From: Pseudomonadales bacterium
GTDB lineage: Bacteria; Pseudomonadota; Gammaproteobacteria; Pseudomonadales; Azotimanducaceae
Assembly: GCA_028285415.1 (NCBI GenBank)
Contig: JANQPF010000005.1
Span: 558,001-622,000, forward strand
Direction of reading: 5' to 3'
Length of the DNA: 64,000 nt
Shown here: positions 56,373 through 64,000 of the stretch, piece after piece
How the letters are laid out: the number at the start of each line of letters is the position of its first letter
Numbering within the stretch: position 1 is the first letter of the stretch
Translations under genes and position numbers: made by a program
Notes under the pieces: model-generated
Databases searched by the model: none
Seen by the model: the letters and a program-made list of their open reading frames with translations, nothing else
What the model was told of the DNA's origin: nothing

Positions 56373-57923
56373 TCAGGGTCGATACCAGAAATGTGGCGCA
56401 TCGGTTCTCGAGGCCGCGCGGGCGAGTTTTGCCCAGCGGCACAGATAGCCGCGCGTCCGGCGCGGATCGATGATTTCCTCGATCTCGAAGTATTCCGCAG
56501 AACGGAACGGTGAGCGCAGCTTGTTGAGCCGGTCTTTGATCTTGGCGAGGTGGGCATCGTAGTCGTCGACGGCTTCGAGCTCGGCTTTGTACGCAACCTC
56601 GATGCCACCTTCGATCGGCAGCGAGCCCCAGTCTCCCGAAGGCCAGGCGGCGCGTAAGTGATGCGCGCCCGGTTTGTGATTCGCCGCCCCGGCGACGCCG
56701 AAGGCTTTGCGGATGACAACACAGCAGAACGGCACGTTGGCCTGACCGAGCGCCGCGAGCGCTGCGGAACCGAAGCGAATTGTTGCCTCCTCTTCGGACT
56801 GTTTGCCGATGAGAAAGCCCGGACAGTCTTCCAGATGCACCAGTGGCAGATGAAACGTAGCGGCCAGATCGCACAGGCGAATGAGCTTGCGCGCTGCGTC
56901 CGCGGTCCAGGCACCGCCGTAAACACGGGGGTTTTCCGCAAACACGGCCACCGGGATGCCATTCAGGCGAGCAAGTCCCGTAATGATGGACCGGCCCCAC
57001 TTACGGCCGATCTCGAAAAACGATTCCTCATCGAACACCGACTCGAGGATGTCGTGCATTTTGTACACTTTGCGTGGATCTTTGGGCACGATGTCGAGGA
57101 GCTTCTCGTCCTGGCGCTCAGGGTCGTCACTGCATTGCGTCAGCGGTGGCAGCTCGTCCACGCTGCTTGGCAGATAGGAAAGGAAGCGCCGGGCCATTTC
57201 GAAAGCTTCTGCTTCGCTGCCTGCTTCGTCGTCGATCGCGCCGTTTCTCGTGTGGATCTTCGACGCGCCCAGCTCTTCTTTGCTGACGTTGCCGAGGCTT
57301 GCCCAGTCGACGAGCGCGGGGCCGGCAATCATCATCTGCGCGCTATCGCGCACGATCACCGAATAGTGGGCGGTGGCGACTCGCGCGGCGCCGATCCCGG
57401 CGACCGAGCCGAGCGCGAGAGATACCGAGGGCGCCACGCCAAGCTGTGTGACGACGGTTTCCCAGCCGCGGACTTCGGGTATGTAAGTCCTGCCTGCCAT
57501 TTCGATGGTTTTCACCGAGCCGCCGCCACCCATGCCGTCGACCAGGCGGATGTGCGGCAGACGCAGCTCAACCGCAAGTCCCTCGGCCCGCTGGCGTTTA
57601 CCCGCAATGGAGGCGTCGGCGGATCCGCCGCGCACGGTGAAATCGTCGCCGGACAGGACCACCGGGCGCCTGTCGATGTCGGCGGTTCCGAAGACAAAGT
57701 TGGACGGCGTGAAGTGCTCCAACTCACCGTCTTCACTGTATTCGCCTACACCCGCAAGCGTGCCGATCTCGTGGAAGGTGTCGGCATCGCTGATTGAGTC
57801 AATTCGCTCGCGAATCGTCAGCTTGTTGAATTCATGCTGTCGGGCGACCTTGTCAGGGCCGCCCATGGCATATGCGAGTTGCTCCCGGTTGCGGAGTTCC
57901 TCGATCTCCTTATCCCAGCTCAC
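56373..57923 (-). CDS. Acyl-CoA carboxylase carboxyltransferase (beta) subunit
   Basis: The 516-residue protein has the AccD/PccB-type double crotonase fold. N-terminal half: LTIRERIDSISDADTFHEIGTLAG, VVLSGDDFTVRGGSADASIAGK, LVDGMGGGGSVKTIEMAGRTYIPE. C-terminal half: VPKDPRKVYKMHDILESVFDEESFFEIGRKWG, GRSIITGLARLNGIPVAVFAENP, GGAWTADAARKLIRLCDLAATFHLPLVHLEDCPGFLIG. It would carry out carboxyl transfer from biotin to an acyl-CoA (propionyl, methylcrotonyl or geranyl type). No biotin carboxylase or biotin carrier gene is adjacent, so the rest of the holoenzyme must be elsewhere. Stop lies close to the next minus-strand gene. Confidence 0.88.
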   Translation of the reverse strand: MSWDKEIEELRNREQLAYAMGGPDKVARQHEFNKLTIRERIDSISDADTFHEIGTLAGVGEYSEDGELEHFTPSNFVFGTADIDRRPVVLSGDDFTVRGGSADASIAGKRQRAEGLAVELRLPHIRLVDGMGGGGSVKTIEMAGRTYIPEVRGWETVVTQLGVAPSVSLALGSVAGIGAARVATAHYSVIVRDSAQMMIAGPALVDWASLGNVSKEELGASKIHTRNGAIDDEAGSEAEAFEMARRFLSYLPSSVDELPPLTQCSDDPERQDEKLLDIVPKDPRKVYKMHDILESVFDEESFFEIGRKWGRSIITGLARLNGIPVAVFAENPRVYGGAWTADAARKLIRLCDLAATFHLPLVHLEDCPGFLIGKQSEEEATIRFGSAALAALGQANVPFCCVVIRKAFGVAGAANHKPGAHHLRAAWPSGDWGSLPIEGGIEVAYKAELEAVDDYDAHLAKIKDRLNKLRSPFRSAEYFEIEEIIDPRRTRGYLCRWAKLARAASRTDAPHFWYRP

Positions 57924-57926
57924 GGA

Positions 57927-58223
57927 TCAGGCGCGAGTTCCCGAGAACGTGGCGTCGCCGAATGCACCGAGCTTCACGTTGCCGCTGATTTCGTCACCGC
58001 TGACGGTGGCTGAGAATTCCAGCGTCATGGCCATCGGCGTGGTGATGCTCGCTTTCCAGGTCAGGTTGTCACCATCGACGGTGCCGTCCTCGAGATCAAT
58101 GTCACCCTGGGGACCGGACAGCTTGCCCGTCAACGCGCCACCCTCGGTAGACAGAGTGAGCGTACCCTGCTGGGCGCCCATCGGCGTGTTCATCGTGGTG
58201 TTCCAAGTGCCGTCTGCGCTCAT
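57927..58223 (-). CDS. Small beta-rich protein, possible lipocalin-like fold
   Basis: The 98-residue protein has alternating polar/hydrophobic strands (GTWNTTMNTPMGAQQGTLTLSTEGGALTGKLSG, DNLTWKASITTPMAMTLEFSATVSGDEISGNVKLGAFG). This looks like a small beta-barrel or calycin-type domain, common downstream of carboxylase or dehydrogenase genes in gammaproteobacteria. No signal peptide. The ATG at 58223 (SADGTWNTTMNTPMG) follows in-frame codons that include an ATG at 58235. It lies three bases before the carboxyltransferase gene on the same strand, so both probably share a transcript. Confidence 0.65.
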   Translation of the reverse strand: MSADGTWNTTMNTPMGAQQGTLTLSTEGGALTGKLSGPQGDIDLEDGTVDGDNLTWKASITTPMAMTLEFSATVSGDEISGNVKLGAFGDATFSGTRA

Positions 58224-58344
58224 TGCTGACTCCAATCGTTGTTATTTAGGTCGGGCAAGTATGGCATAGCCGCCTTATGCCGCAACCGGCAGGGGCGGGG
58301 TCAGAGTCGAGAGCTTCCTGCTGTTCCCATGGTAGGCTTTGGAC

Positions 58345-59028
58345 ATGTCCATCGGGGTACTGAATGAGGGTCCGCTGCACGCGGCGTTGAAAGCCGCGTA
58401 CACCGCCAACGGCGGCGCAGCCGAAGTTCCCGTGGAATCGTTTGTTGCAGATGCCGTGCGCGGCGGCGTGATGTATGAAATTCAGACGGGCAGCTTCAGC
58501 GGGCTCACACGCAAGATGACCGCGCTGGCGGAAGTAGGTCCCGTGGTGCTCGTGCATCCGCTGGCGCGTAACACCACGATTGTCAAAGTCGATGATAGCG
58601 GAGAGCTCTCGCGGCCGCGTAAGTCACCGCGGCACGGGGAGCTCGTGCACATCGTCAACGAGCTCGTGTATCTGCCTGCGTTACTGAATCATCCGAATTT
58701 CGCCGTGGAAGCCGTGCTGGTCGACGTCGAGGAAATCCGCACTTTCGATCCCAACAAGCGCCGCCGCAGGGGCGGTTGGCGGGTCATGGAGCGACGCCTT
58801 GTGGAAATTGCGGACGGTGTCCGTCTGCAGGCGATGTCTGATCTCTACGACTTTCTCGAGGAAGAGCTCGTCGAACCCTTCGGCACTCGCGAGCTGGCGG
58901 CCGCGCTCGATCAACCGGTGCACATCGCGCAGAAGATGGCTTACTGCCTGCGTCATGCCGGTGTGATTGACATTGTAGGCAAGCAGGGCAACGCCCTGCA
59001 GTACCGCAACGTGCCGGGCGCGGCCTAG
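58345..59028 (+). CDS. Unrecognised protein with C-terminal winged-helix-like domain
   Basis: The 227-residue protein has an N-terminal mixed domain (GPLHAALKAAYTANGGAAEVPVESFVADAVRGG, MYEIQTGSFSGLTRKMTALAEVG, VVLVHPLARNTTIVKVDDSGEL). Its opening resembles restriction-endonuclease-like or Lpp20-type folds. Residues about 165-225 form a helix-turn-helix-like block (FGTRELAAALDQPVHIAQKMAYCLRHAGVIDIVGKQGNALQYRNV). The ATG at 58345 is likely; a TTG at 58339 is in frame. It converges with an outer-membrane protein gene, and the two stops overlap by four bases. Function not known; DNA or RNA binding is possible. Confidence 0.55.
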   Translation: MSIGVLNEGPLHAALKAAYTANGGAAEVPVESFVADAVRGGVMYEIQTGSFSGLTRKMTALAEVGPVVLVHPLARNTTIVKVDDSGELSRPRKSPRHGELVHIVNELVYLPALLNHPNFAVEAVLVDVEEIRTFDPNKRRRRGGWRVMERRLVEIADGVRLQAMSDLYDFLEEELVEPFGTRELAAALDQPVHIAQKMAYCLRHAGVIDIVGKQGNALQYRNVPGAA

Positions 59029-59750
59029 AAATCCCTTTCCAGTGAAAACTGGATTTCCGTCGCGTGATGATCCGCGGACGCCCGGCCGGGGCGACCCGGG
59101 AACGGACCTGCCTCGAGCTCGCCGAGATCGATGTAGCGCGCACGCACGTTGAGCGTCCAGGGCCCGCCGAGCTCGCGGGTGACGCCGGCGAAAACGGTGT
59201 ACGAGAAATCGCTCGTGGAGCGCGTGTCGTCGAAGGCCAGCTGCGGACGGACGCCGGGGACTTCGCGTTCAATGTACTCGGCGTCGATGTCGTTCATCAC
59301 CCAGCCGATCCCGGCACCGGCTTCCCACGACCAATGCTCATTGATTGGTCCGCGCCGGGCGAGATTCAGCATCAGGCTGTTGGTCTCGACGTTGGAGAAG
59401 ACGTTTGTGATCGTCTGGATTGAAGGGGTAGCGGTGACAATGTCCCAGTCCGTGCGATACCGCCAGATATATTCCGCGGCCAGCTGCCAGTAGCCGAAGC
59501 GGCGCCCGACGGCGACGCCAACGCCTGCCGTCCAATCGTCAACCTCGTCGTCCTCCAGCGCACCATCAACCTGGCCGCCGATGACCATCCCGTTGCCGAT
59601 GCCGCGGGTAGAGATCGAGTCCATGGTGGCATCGCCCAGTGAGGTTTTGACGGCGCCGAACCACTCTGCGTCCGAGTCTGCCGCGGCGGAAACGGGGCAG
59701 CAGACGAGGTAAATTCCCAACAAAAATCCGGGCAAAGCAGGCTTCAGCAT
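59025..59750 (-). CDS. Outer-membrane beta-barrel protein
   Basis: The 241-residue protein has a signal peptide (core GFLLGIYLVCCPVSAAA). The rest shows alternating hydrophobic strands and aromatic girdle residues (GVAVGRRFGYWQLAAEYIWRYRTDWDIV, WSWEAGAGIGWVMNDIDAEYIERE, SDFSYTVFAGVTRELGGPWTLNVRARYIDLGELEAG) and ends in Phe (LERDF), the outer-membrane insertion signature. It resembles OmpW/OmpA-type eight-stranded barrels. No operon partner. It overlaps the convergent neighbour's stop. Confidence 0.72.
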   Translation of the reverse strand: MLKPALPGFLLGIYLVCCPVSAAADSDAEWFGAVKTSLGDATMDSISTRGIGNGMVIGGQVDGALEDDEVDDWTAGVGVAVGRRFGYWQLAAEYIWRYRTDWDIVTATPSIQTITNVFSNVETNSLMLNLARRGPINEHWSWEAGAGIGWVMNDIDAEYIEREVPGVRPQLAFDDTRSTSDFSYTVFAGVTRELGGPWTLNVRARYIDLGELEAGPFPGRPGRASADHHATEIQFSLERDF

Positions 59751-59813
59751 CGTTCTTGTCCTTATTCGTGTGCCGCTCGCAACGTACCGTTAAGGGATGA
59801 GTCAATCAAGGTT

Positions 59814-59842
59814 GTGACAATGCCGGCGGGCGGCGGTAAAGT
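59814..59842 (+). promoter_or_regulatory. Putative sigma-70 promoter for the glycosyltransferase gene
   Basis: GTGACA at 59814-59819 (five of six to TTGACA), 17 bases, TAAAGT at 59837-59842. Transcription would start near 59849, giving a leader of about 20 bases before the ATG at 59870. Spacing is ideal, but the GC-rich spacer and weak -10 keep confidence moderate. Confidence 0.45.
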
Positions 59843-59869
59843 GCCCGCTCCGCTATTCATCTGACCCGC

Positions 59870-60982
59870 ATGTCCATTGCCTCGGTCTGTTTCGTCATGC
59901 CCACGTACAACGAAGCAGAAAACATTGCTCCCATGCTCCGCCAGCTGTTGGCCATCTTCGACGGCCTCGAACCGGTGCGCGCACGGGTGCTTGTGGTTGA
60001 CGACGAATCGCCCGACGGGACAGCGGACATTGTCAACGAGATAGCGCAGGGCGATGGCCGGGTGCTTCTGCTGAGCGGCAGCAAGCAGGGGCTCGGCTCG
60101 GCATACACCCGGGGGTTCGAATACGTGCTCGACCACCTCGACGTGGATGCCATTGTGCAGATGGACGCTGACTTTTCCCACGCACCGACCGATGCGCCGC
60201 GGCTCATCGAAGGACTGACCGACGCCGACGTTGTCATCGGTTCACGCTACGTCGCCGGCGGCGAGGTCGACGCAAGCTGGGGGCAGGGCCGGCGGCTGCT
60301 GTCGTATCTCGGCAACCTCTTTGCCCGGTACGTCGCGGGTATTTATCGGGTGCGGGATTGCACGGCGGGTTTCAAGGCAATTCGTACGGCGGCACTGCGC
60401 CGGGCTTTTCCATTGCGCCTCAGAGTCCAGGGTTACGTCTTTCAGGTAGCGCTTCTGCACGCGCTCATGATCTCCAAGGCGCGCATTCGTGAGATCCCTA
60501 TCCGCTTTACCGACCGACGTCAGGGTGAAACCAAGCTGGGCAGACGCGACCTCTTCGAATTTTTCATCCACATGTGGTGGCTGCGTCTGCTGTCGCGCAA
60601 AACGTTCGTCAAATTTGCGCTCACTGGAATGTCCGGCGTTGTGGTCAATCTTTCCTGTTTTCAGAGCCTTTTTGTCTTAGGCGTCAATCCCTACCTCTGC
60701 TCCGCGATTGCCATTGAAGCTTCGATCGTCTGGAACTTCTTCGTGAACAACTACTGGACGTTCCGTGACCGCACAATGACCGGACGCAAGCGCGTGCGGG
60801 GATTGAAGTTCAATCTCGTTTCCCTCGTGACGCTGGCAGTGAGTTTTGCCACCTTCGTGCTTCTGCGTTGGCTGTTCCCGGAAGAACCCCACGTCATGGC
60901 GCAGGCGATTGCGATTCTGCCGGCCGCCATGGCCAACTATTTTGCCAACAGCTATTGGACCTTCCGCGCGGATGAGGTCTAA
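59870..60982 (+). CDS. GT2 polyprenol-phosphate glycosyltransferase fused to GtrA domain
   Basis: The 370-residue protein has an N-terminal family-2 glycosyltransferase (about 1-235) with FVMPTYNEAENI, VLVVDDESPDGTAD (DxD-type metal site), QMDADFSHAPTDAPRLIEGL and DRRQGETKLGRRDLFEF, as in dolichol-phosphate mannose synthases (DPM1). A GtrA-like four-helix membrane domain follows (about 240-370; FVKFALTGMSGVVVNLSCFQSLF, WNFFVNNYWTFRDR, NYFANSYWTFRAD). This fusion makes a polyprenyl-phosphate sugar and probably flips or presents it for cell-envelope glycosylation. The M3 peptidase gene begins 27 bases later. Confidence 0.9.
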   Translation: MSIASVCFVMPTYNEAENIAPMLRQLLAIFDGLEPVRARVLVVDDESPDGTADIVNEIAQGDGRVLLLSGSKQGLGSAYTRGFEYVLDHLDVDAIVQMDADFSHAPTDAPRLIEGLTDADVVIGSRYVAGGEVDASWGQGRRLLSYLGNLFARYVAGIYRVRDCTAGFKAIRTAALRRAFPLRLRVQGYVFQVALLHALMISKARIREIPIRFTDRRQGETKLGRRDLFEFFIHMWWLRLLSRKTFVKFALTGMSGVVVNLSCFQSLFVLGVNPYLCSAIAIEASIVWNFFVNNYWTFRDRTMTGRKRVRGLKFNLVSLVTLAVSFATFVLLRWLFPEEPHVMAQAIAILPAAMANYFANSYWTFRADEV

Positions 60983-61009
60983 TGCCGCGCAATTTTGGAG
61001 CAACACATC

Positions 61010-62824
61010 ATGGCAGAAGCGATTACGGGTCCTGCCTGGGACCTGAGTGACGAATACGACAGCGTTGATGATCCGCGGGTGCAGCAGGATCTTGCCGAGC
61101 TGGACGATCTGCTGTCGCGGGTTGAAACGCTGAACGAGGCGCTCACCGGTGACGACGGGCTTGCGGCAGCCCAGCAGATTGCCAAGCTGGGCGAGCAGTG
61201 CGGGCGGCTACTGGCCAACGTGGCGACGTTCGCCCACTGTCTCCTGTCCGTGGACGCCCAGCACGAAGGGGCACAGAAGCTGAGCGGCAGCCTGCAGGCG
61301 GTGCGCAAGCGCTATGGCGATCTCTTCGAGCCGTTGTCGCAGTTTGTCGATGACGCCGACGATGAGGTGATTGCGGCGTATCTTGCCGATCCCGAGGTTG
61401 CCCCTTCGGCGTTCATCGTCGAACACGGTCGCAAGCGCCGGCACGAGAATTTGAGCCTCTCGGAGGAAAGTCTCGTCAACGGTCTGTCGCAGGACGGCGT
61501 CCATGCGTGGGGTACGCTCTATGATCAGCTTGCCGGTTCGCTCGAGTGCCAGGTGACCGTCGGCAACGAGCAGTCCACGATGGGCATCGCCGAAGCGAGC
61601 GGCCTGCTGGGCAGCGACAGTGACAGCCAGCGTCAGGCGGCCTGGTCAGCCATCAACACGGCCTGGGAAGGGCACGAAGAAAGCTGTGCTGCAGCCCTCA
61701 ATGCCATTGCCGGATGGCGGCTGGAGATGTGCCGGCAGCGCAGCCGCGAGCAGAACGTGCACTATCTGGACGCGCCGGTGCATATGAATCGGATTTCACG
61801 CCGCACGCTCGATACGCTGCTCGAGGTGGCCGGCGAGACCAGACCGCTGGCCCAACGGGCGGCTCGCCTGCAGGGCCGCGCCTACGGCAAAGCGGGGTTT
61901 GGTCCATGGGATCTGAGAGCACCCGCGCCAACCCTCGGCGACGGCGACGGCAGCGCCATCGAATTCGAAGAGGCCGTTGAGATCATCGCGTCAGCCTACG
62001 GCGAAGTGGATCCCAGCATGGCGGAGTTTGTGCGCATGATGGTCGAGAAGCGCTGGATCGAAGGCACCACGGGTCCGCGCAAAGCGCCCGGCGCCTATTG
62101 CACCGGATTCTCCAAGTCACGTAATCCCCGGGTCTATATGACGTACACGGGTGGGCAGAGTGACGTCATTACGCTTGCCCATGAGCTTGGCCATGCGCTG
62201 CACAGCTGGGTCATGCGGGATCTGCCCGACAGTCAGCGCAGCTACGGCATGTCGCTTGCGGAGACCGCAAGCACGTTTGGAGAAACGCTCGTTCGCGACG
62301 CGCTGCTGGATCGCGCTACGTCCCGGCAGCAGCGCCTCGACATTCTGTGGGAAGAGATGAGCGCCTTTACCGCATTTCTGCTCAACATCCCGACTCGGTA
62401 TGAATTCGAACGCAAATTCTACGATGCCCGTGTCGAACGTCCCCTCAGGCCCCAGGAGTTGAAGGACATGATGAGCGAGGCCTGGACCGCATGGTACGGC
62501 GATGCGTTGAGTGAGCCGGATCCGCTGTTCTGGGCAAGCAAGCTGCACTTCTATATATCGGGTCTGAGCTTCTACAATTTCCCGTACCTCTTCGGCTATC
62601 TGTTCAGCCTCGGGGTGTATGCGCACCGCGAGGAGTTTGGCAACGACTTCTATCAGCGCTACGTGGCGCTGCTGCGGGATACGGGCCGGATGACCGCGGA
62701 AGACCTTGCGCAGGGGCACCTCGGGGTGGCGCTCGACGAGCCGGTGTTCTGGCAGAACACGATTGCGTCGATCGGAGAACGAGTGGATGCGTTCGAAGCG
62801 CTGCTCGATGAAATAGAGAGCTGA
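61010..62824 (+). CDS. M3-family oligoendopeptidase (PepF-like)
   Basis: The 604-residue cytosolic metallopeptidase has the zinc motif HELGHALHS (HExxH, about residue 388) with the downstream Glu in SLAETASTFGETL. N-terminal helices of the M3 fold (about 20-120) and the C-terminal SEPDPLFWASKLHFYISGLSFYNFPYLFGYLFSLGVYA block match oligoendopeptidase F. It cleaves short peptides. The ATG at 61010 follows TTGGAGC; a TTG at 60995 opens the same frame. It may be co-transcribed with the GT2-GtrA gene, though the link seems accidental. Confidence 0.9.
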   Translation: MAEAITGPAWDLSDEYDSVDDPRVQQDLAELDDLLSRVETLNEALTGDDGLAAAQQIAKLGEQCGRLLANVATFAHCLLSVDAQHEGAQKLSGSLQAVRKRYGDLFEPLSQFVDDADDEVIAAYLADPEVAPSAFIVEHGRKRRHENLSLSEESLVNGLSQDGVHAWGTLYDQLAGSLECQVTVGNEQSTMGIAEASGLLGSDSDSQRQAAWSAINTAWEGHEESCAAALNAIAGWRLEMCRQRSREQNVHYLDAPVHMNRISRRTLDTLLEVAGETRPLAQRAARLQGRAYGKAGFGPWDLRAPAPTLGDGDGSAIEFEEAVEIIASAYGEVDPSMAEFVRMMVEKRWIEGTTGPRKAPGAYCTGFSKSRNPRVYMTYTGGQSDVITLAHELGHALHSWVMRDLPDSQRSYGMSLAETASTFGETLVRDALLDRATSRQQRLDILWEEMSAFTAFLLNIPTRYEFERKFYDARVERPLRPQELKDMMSEAWTAWYGDALSEPDPLFWASKLHFYISGLSFYNFPYLFGYLFSLGVYAHREEFGNDFYQRYVALLRDTGRMTAEDLAQGHLGVALDEPVFWQNTIASIGERVDAFEALLDEIES

Positions 62825-62876
62825 CGCCGCACTGGCAAACAACAAAGATAAGGCGAGAACAATCAGAATAATAACC

Positions 62877-63407
62877 TTGCTAGCCGCCAGCCTGGTTCTG
62901 GCGTTGCCGGCGTGGGCCGGTGAGAACCCTTCAGGCCGCACTCGCACGGGCGAGTACGGTGACTACCTGGAAGTGCTCGTTCCGGCTGCAACGCTGGTCA
63001 GCTCCATTGCCAGAAAGGACTATGAAGGTGCCCGCCAGTTCTCCTGGGGGCTCATTACCACGGCAGCAACCACCCGCATCCTCAAAGAAGCCGTCAACAA
63101 GGAACGCCCAGACGGGCGGGACAGTGATGGCTTTCCGTCCTCTCACACTGCGGTGTCCTTCCACGCCGCGGCCTACGTGCACGAGCGATATGGCTGGCGC
63201 TGGGCCGTACCGGTTTACCTTACTGCCGGCTGGGTGGGGCACAGCCGGGTACATGACGACCGCCACGATGTCGAGGATGTCCTCGCCGGTGCGGCGCTCG
63301 GGGTGTTAGCCGCGCGCTATTTCACGACAGAGTATCGGGGCATCGAAGTTACCCCGGATGTGGCGGACGGCTATGTCGGGTTGCGATTGTCCTGGCGACC
63401 CCGCTGA
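62877..63407 (+). CDS. PAP2-family phosphatase, exported, with uncertain non-ATG start
   Basis: The ~176-residue protein has the three PAP2 motifs: KEAVNKERP (KxxxxxxRP), SSHT (PSGH-type) and SRVHDDRH (SRxxxxxH). These mark acid-phosphatase/lipid-phosphatase activity. The N-terminus is a signal peptide ending ALPAWAGE. The frame opens at a TTG (62877), which gives a signal peptide without basic residues. Upstream in-frame codons add TIRIITL with an Arg, and AAGGCGAG lies 8 bases before an ATC at 62862, so the true start is probably a rare codon (ATC at 62862, or CTG at 62832). No upstream ATG exists before the stop at 62814. Confidence 0.82.
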   Translation: MLAASLVLALPAWAGENPSGRTRTGEYGDYLEVLVPAATLVSSIARKDYEGARQFSWGLITTAATTRILKEAVNKERPDGRDSDGFPSSHTAVSFHAAAYVHERYGWRWAVPVYLTAGWVGHSRVHDDRHDVEDVLAGAALGVLAARYFTTEYRGIEVTPDVADGYVGLRLSWRPR

Positions 63408-63416
63408 CGCCCTTCT

Positions 63417-63749
63417 TCAGGCGTTGCAGGTAACGAGCGCCACGAGCACAAAGTAAGTCATGGTGGTGCCATAGATCGCCTTGCCCGCGGTCAGCTCCCC
63501 GACTCGCAGAACGAGCCGCACGAATATGACGGCGGCAATCAGCGTGGTCAGGATGGCTGGCGGCTCGGTGGCCGGCACGCCTGCCAGGTACGGCAGGTTG
63601 CCGACAACCTCTGCAATCAGCGCGGCGCGTACGGCACCCCAGAGGCTCGAGCTCTCGACGGTGATGTAAGTGATGACCCAGAACAGAAGCCCGAACGTGA
63701 TGCCTTCAAGGATGATGCTCGACAGGTAGTGTCCCAGGTTCGCCAGCAT
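63417..63749 (-). CDS. Small three- to four-TM membrane protein downstream of lon
   Basis: The 110-residue protein is strongly hydrophobic, with segments near residues 12-32 (IILEGITFGLLFWVITYITV), 38-58, 62-82 and 90-108 (TMTYFVLVALVTCNA). No family recognised. It begins two bases after the lon stop (TAA to ATG), so it is co-transcribed with lon. In most gammaproteobacteria the gene after lon is the HU subunit hupB; here it is replaced or displaced. Confidence 0.6.
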   Translation of the reverse strand: MLANLGHYLSSIILEGITFGLLFWVITYITVESSSLWGAVRAALIAEVVGNLPYLAGVPATEPPAILTTLIAAVIFVRLVLRVGELTAGKAIYGTTMTYFVLVALVTCNA

Positions 63750-63751
63750 TT

Positions 63752-64000
63752 TTACGTTTGGCCAAGCGCCGGGATGGCCACTTTCAGCACGTCGTCGAGC
63801 GTTTCCGCGAGCGTGATTTCCATCTCGTCGCGCACCGTTGCCGGCAGCTTGTTCAGATCAGCTTCGTTGTCCTTTGGCAGGATGACGTGGTTGAACCCGG
63901 AACGATGCGCGGCAAGCACTTTTTCCTTGATCCCGCCGACGGGCAGGACCAATCCGGTCAGCGTCAGCTCGCCCGTCATCGCTATGCCGGGCTCGGTTGC
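63752..64000 (-). CDS. lon: Lon ATP-dependent protease, C-terminal fragment (window edge)
   Basis: The window ends inside this gene. The visible ~82 C-terminal residues start ATEPGIAMTGELTLTGLVLPVGGIKEKVLAAHRSGFNHVILPKDN and run through LPATVRDEMEITLAETLDDVLKVAIP. The catalytic Lys of the Ser-Lys dyad is in GGIKEKVLAAHR; the Ser lies beyond the window. The sequence matches Lon over its whole visible length, so there is little doubt. Confidence 0.93.
   Translation of the reverse strand, partial: ATEPGIAMTGELTLTGLVLPVGGIKEKVLAAHRSGFNHVILPKDNEADLNKLPATVRDEMEITLAETLDDVLKVAIPALGQT

Noticed and set aside
56327-56962. N-terminal extension of the small exported protein at 55997-56326
   Set aside because: It is antisense to the carboxyltransferase gene and would bury a clean signal peptide in the interior of the protein.
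1-64000. tRNA, rRNA, insertion sequence or prophage
   Set aside because: No transposase, integrase, structural phage protein or tRNA-like cloverleaf was seen on either strand; a tRNAscan and IS search would be needed to be certain.

Overview
The window comes from the chromosome of a high-GC Gram-negative bacterium, most likely a free-living (probably marine) gammaproteobacterium. Supporting signs are a Pseudomonas-type Fur without the structural-zinc cysteines, a PE-ligase-polymerase LigD, a TonB-dependent receptor, lipoproteins with classic lipoboxes, ExbB/ExbD proteins and Lon. I see no rRNA, tRNA, insertion sequence, prophage or true CRISPR array. Genes are dense and often coupled by overlapping start and stop codons. 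GTG and TTG starts are common.

Layout. 1-1.4 kb: an F420-type nitroreductase-like protein and a membrane protein. 1.5-5.8 kb: a two-component NHEJ system (ligD divergent from ku, which has a good sigma-70 promoter), followed by a MerR-HTH/TPR fusion. 5.9-9.7 kb: an ECF sigma factor, its anti-sigma factor and a periplasmic coiled-coil protein, then a CPA2 antiporter. 9.8-11.7 kb: a phytanoyl-CoA dioxygenase-like gene ending in a 21-bp tandem repeat, and a zinc-ribbon membrane protein. 11.7-14.5 kb: fur-feoA-feoB with a Fur-box-like palindrome. 14.6-29.7 kb: a catabolic/uptake island. It holds two MarR regulators, each beside a divergent palindromic control region. One compact six-gene operon encodes an alpha/beta hydrolase, MarR, a MetE-like enzyme, an ABM protein, a D-tartrate-dehydratase-like enolase and a PanE-like reductase. 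It faces an operon for a flavin monooxygenase/acyl-CoA-dehydrogenase-like enzyme, an NTF2-like protein, a CMD-family protein and a TonB receptor.

29.7-33.7 kb: an OmpA-like lipoprotein, a cysteine-synthase-like enzyme, a serine-beta-lactamase-fold hydrolase and ApbE. 33.73-34.26 kb is the only long gene-free stretch. It contains at least eight clean hairpins and ends in a single sequence resembling a type I-C CRISPR repeat. It immediately precedes a ten-gene operon (34.26-44.10 kb): TlpA-like thioredoxin, two small secreted proteins sharing a motif, three TPR proteins (two of them lipoproteins), ExbB/TolQ, two ExbD/TolR and an AgmX/PglI-type TonB-like protein. I read this as an ion-gradient-energised, envelope-spanning machine. 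One ExbD has Asn where the channel Asp is expected, and the other keeps the Asp. This operon with its leader is the best candidate for an undescribed system here.

44.1-64 kb: a 24-bp tandem repeat at the end of a DUF6491-like gene, an M20 amidohydrolase, a DUF1932 dehydrogenase, a DUF2868/DUF3482 GTPase pair, a CRP-type site before a long coiled-coil membrane protein, a 1141-residue exported helical-repeat protein, a histidine phosphatase, an acyl-CoA carboxyltransferase, a GT2-GtrA fusion, an M3 peptidase, a PAP2 phosphatase and the 3' end of lon. All calls come from reading the sequence and remembered family motifs. No database search was possible.
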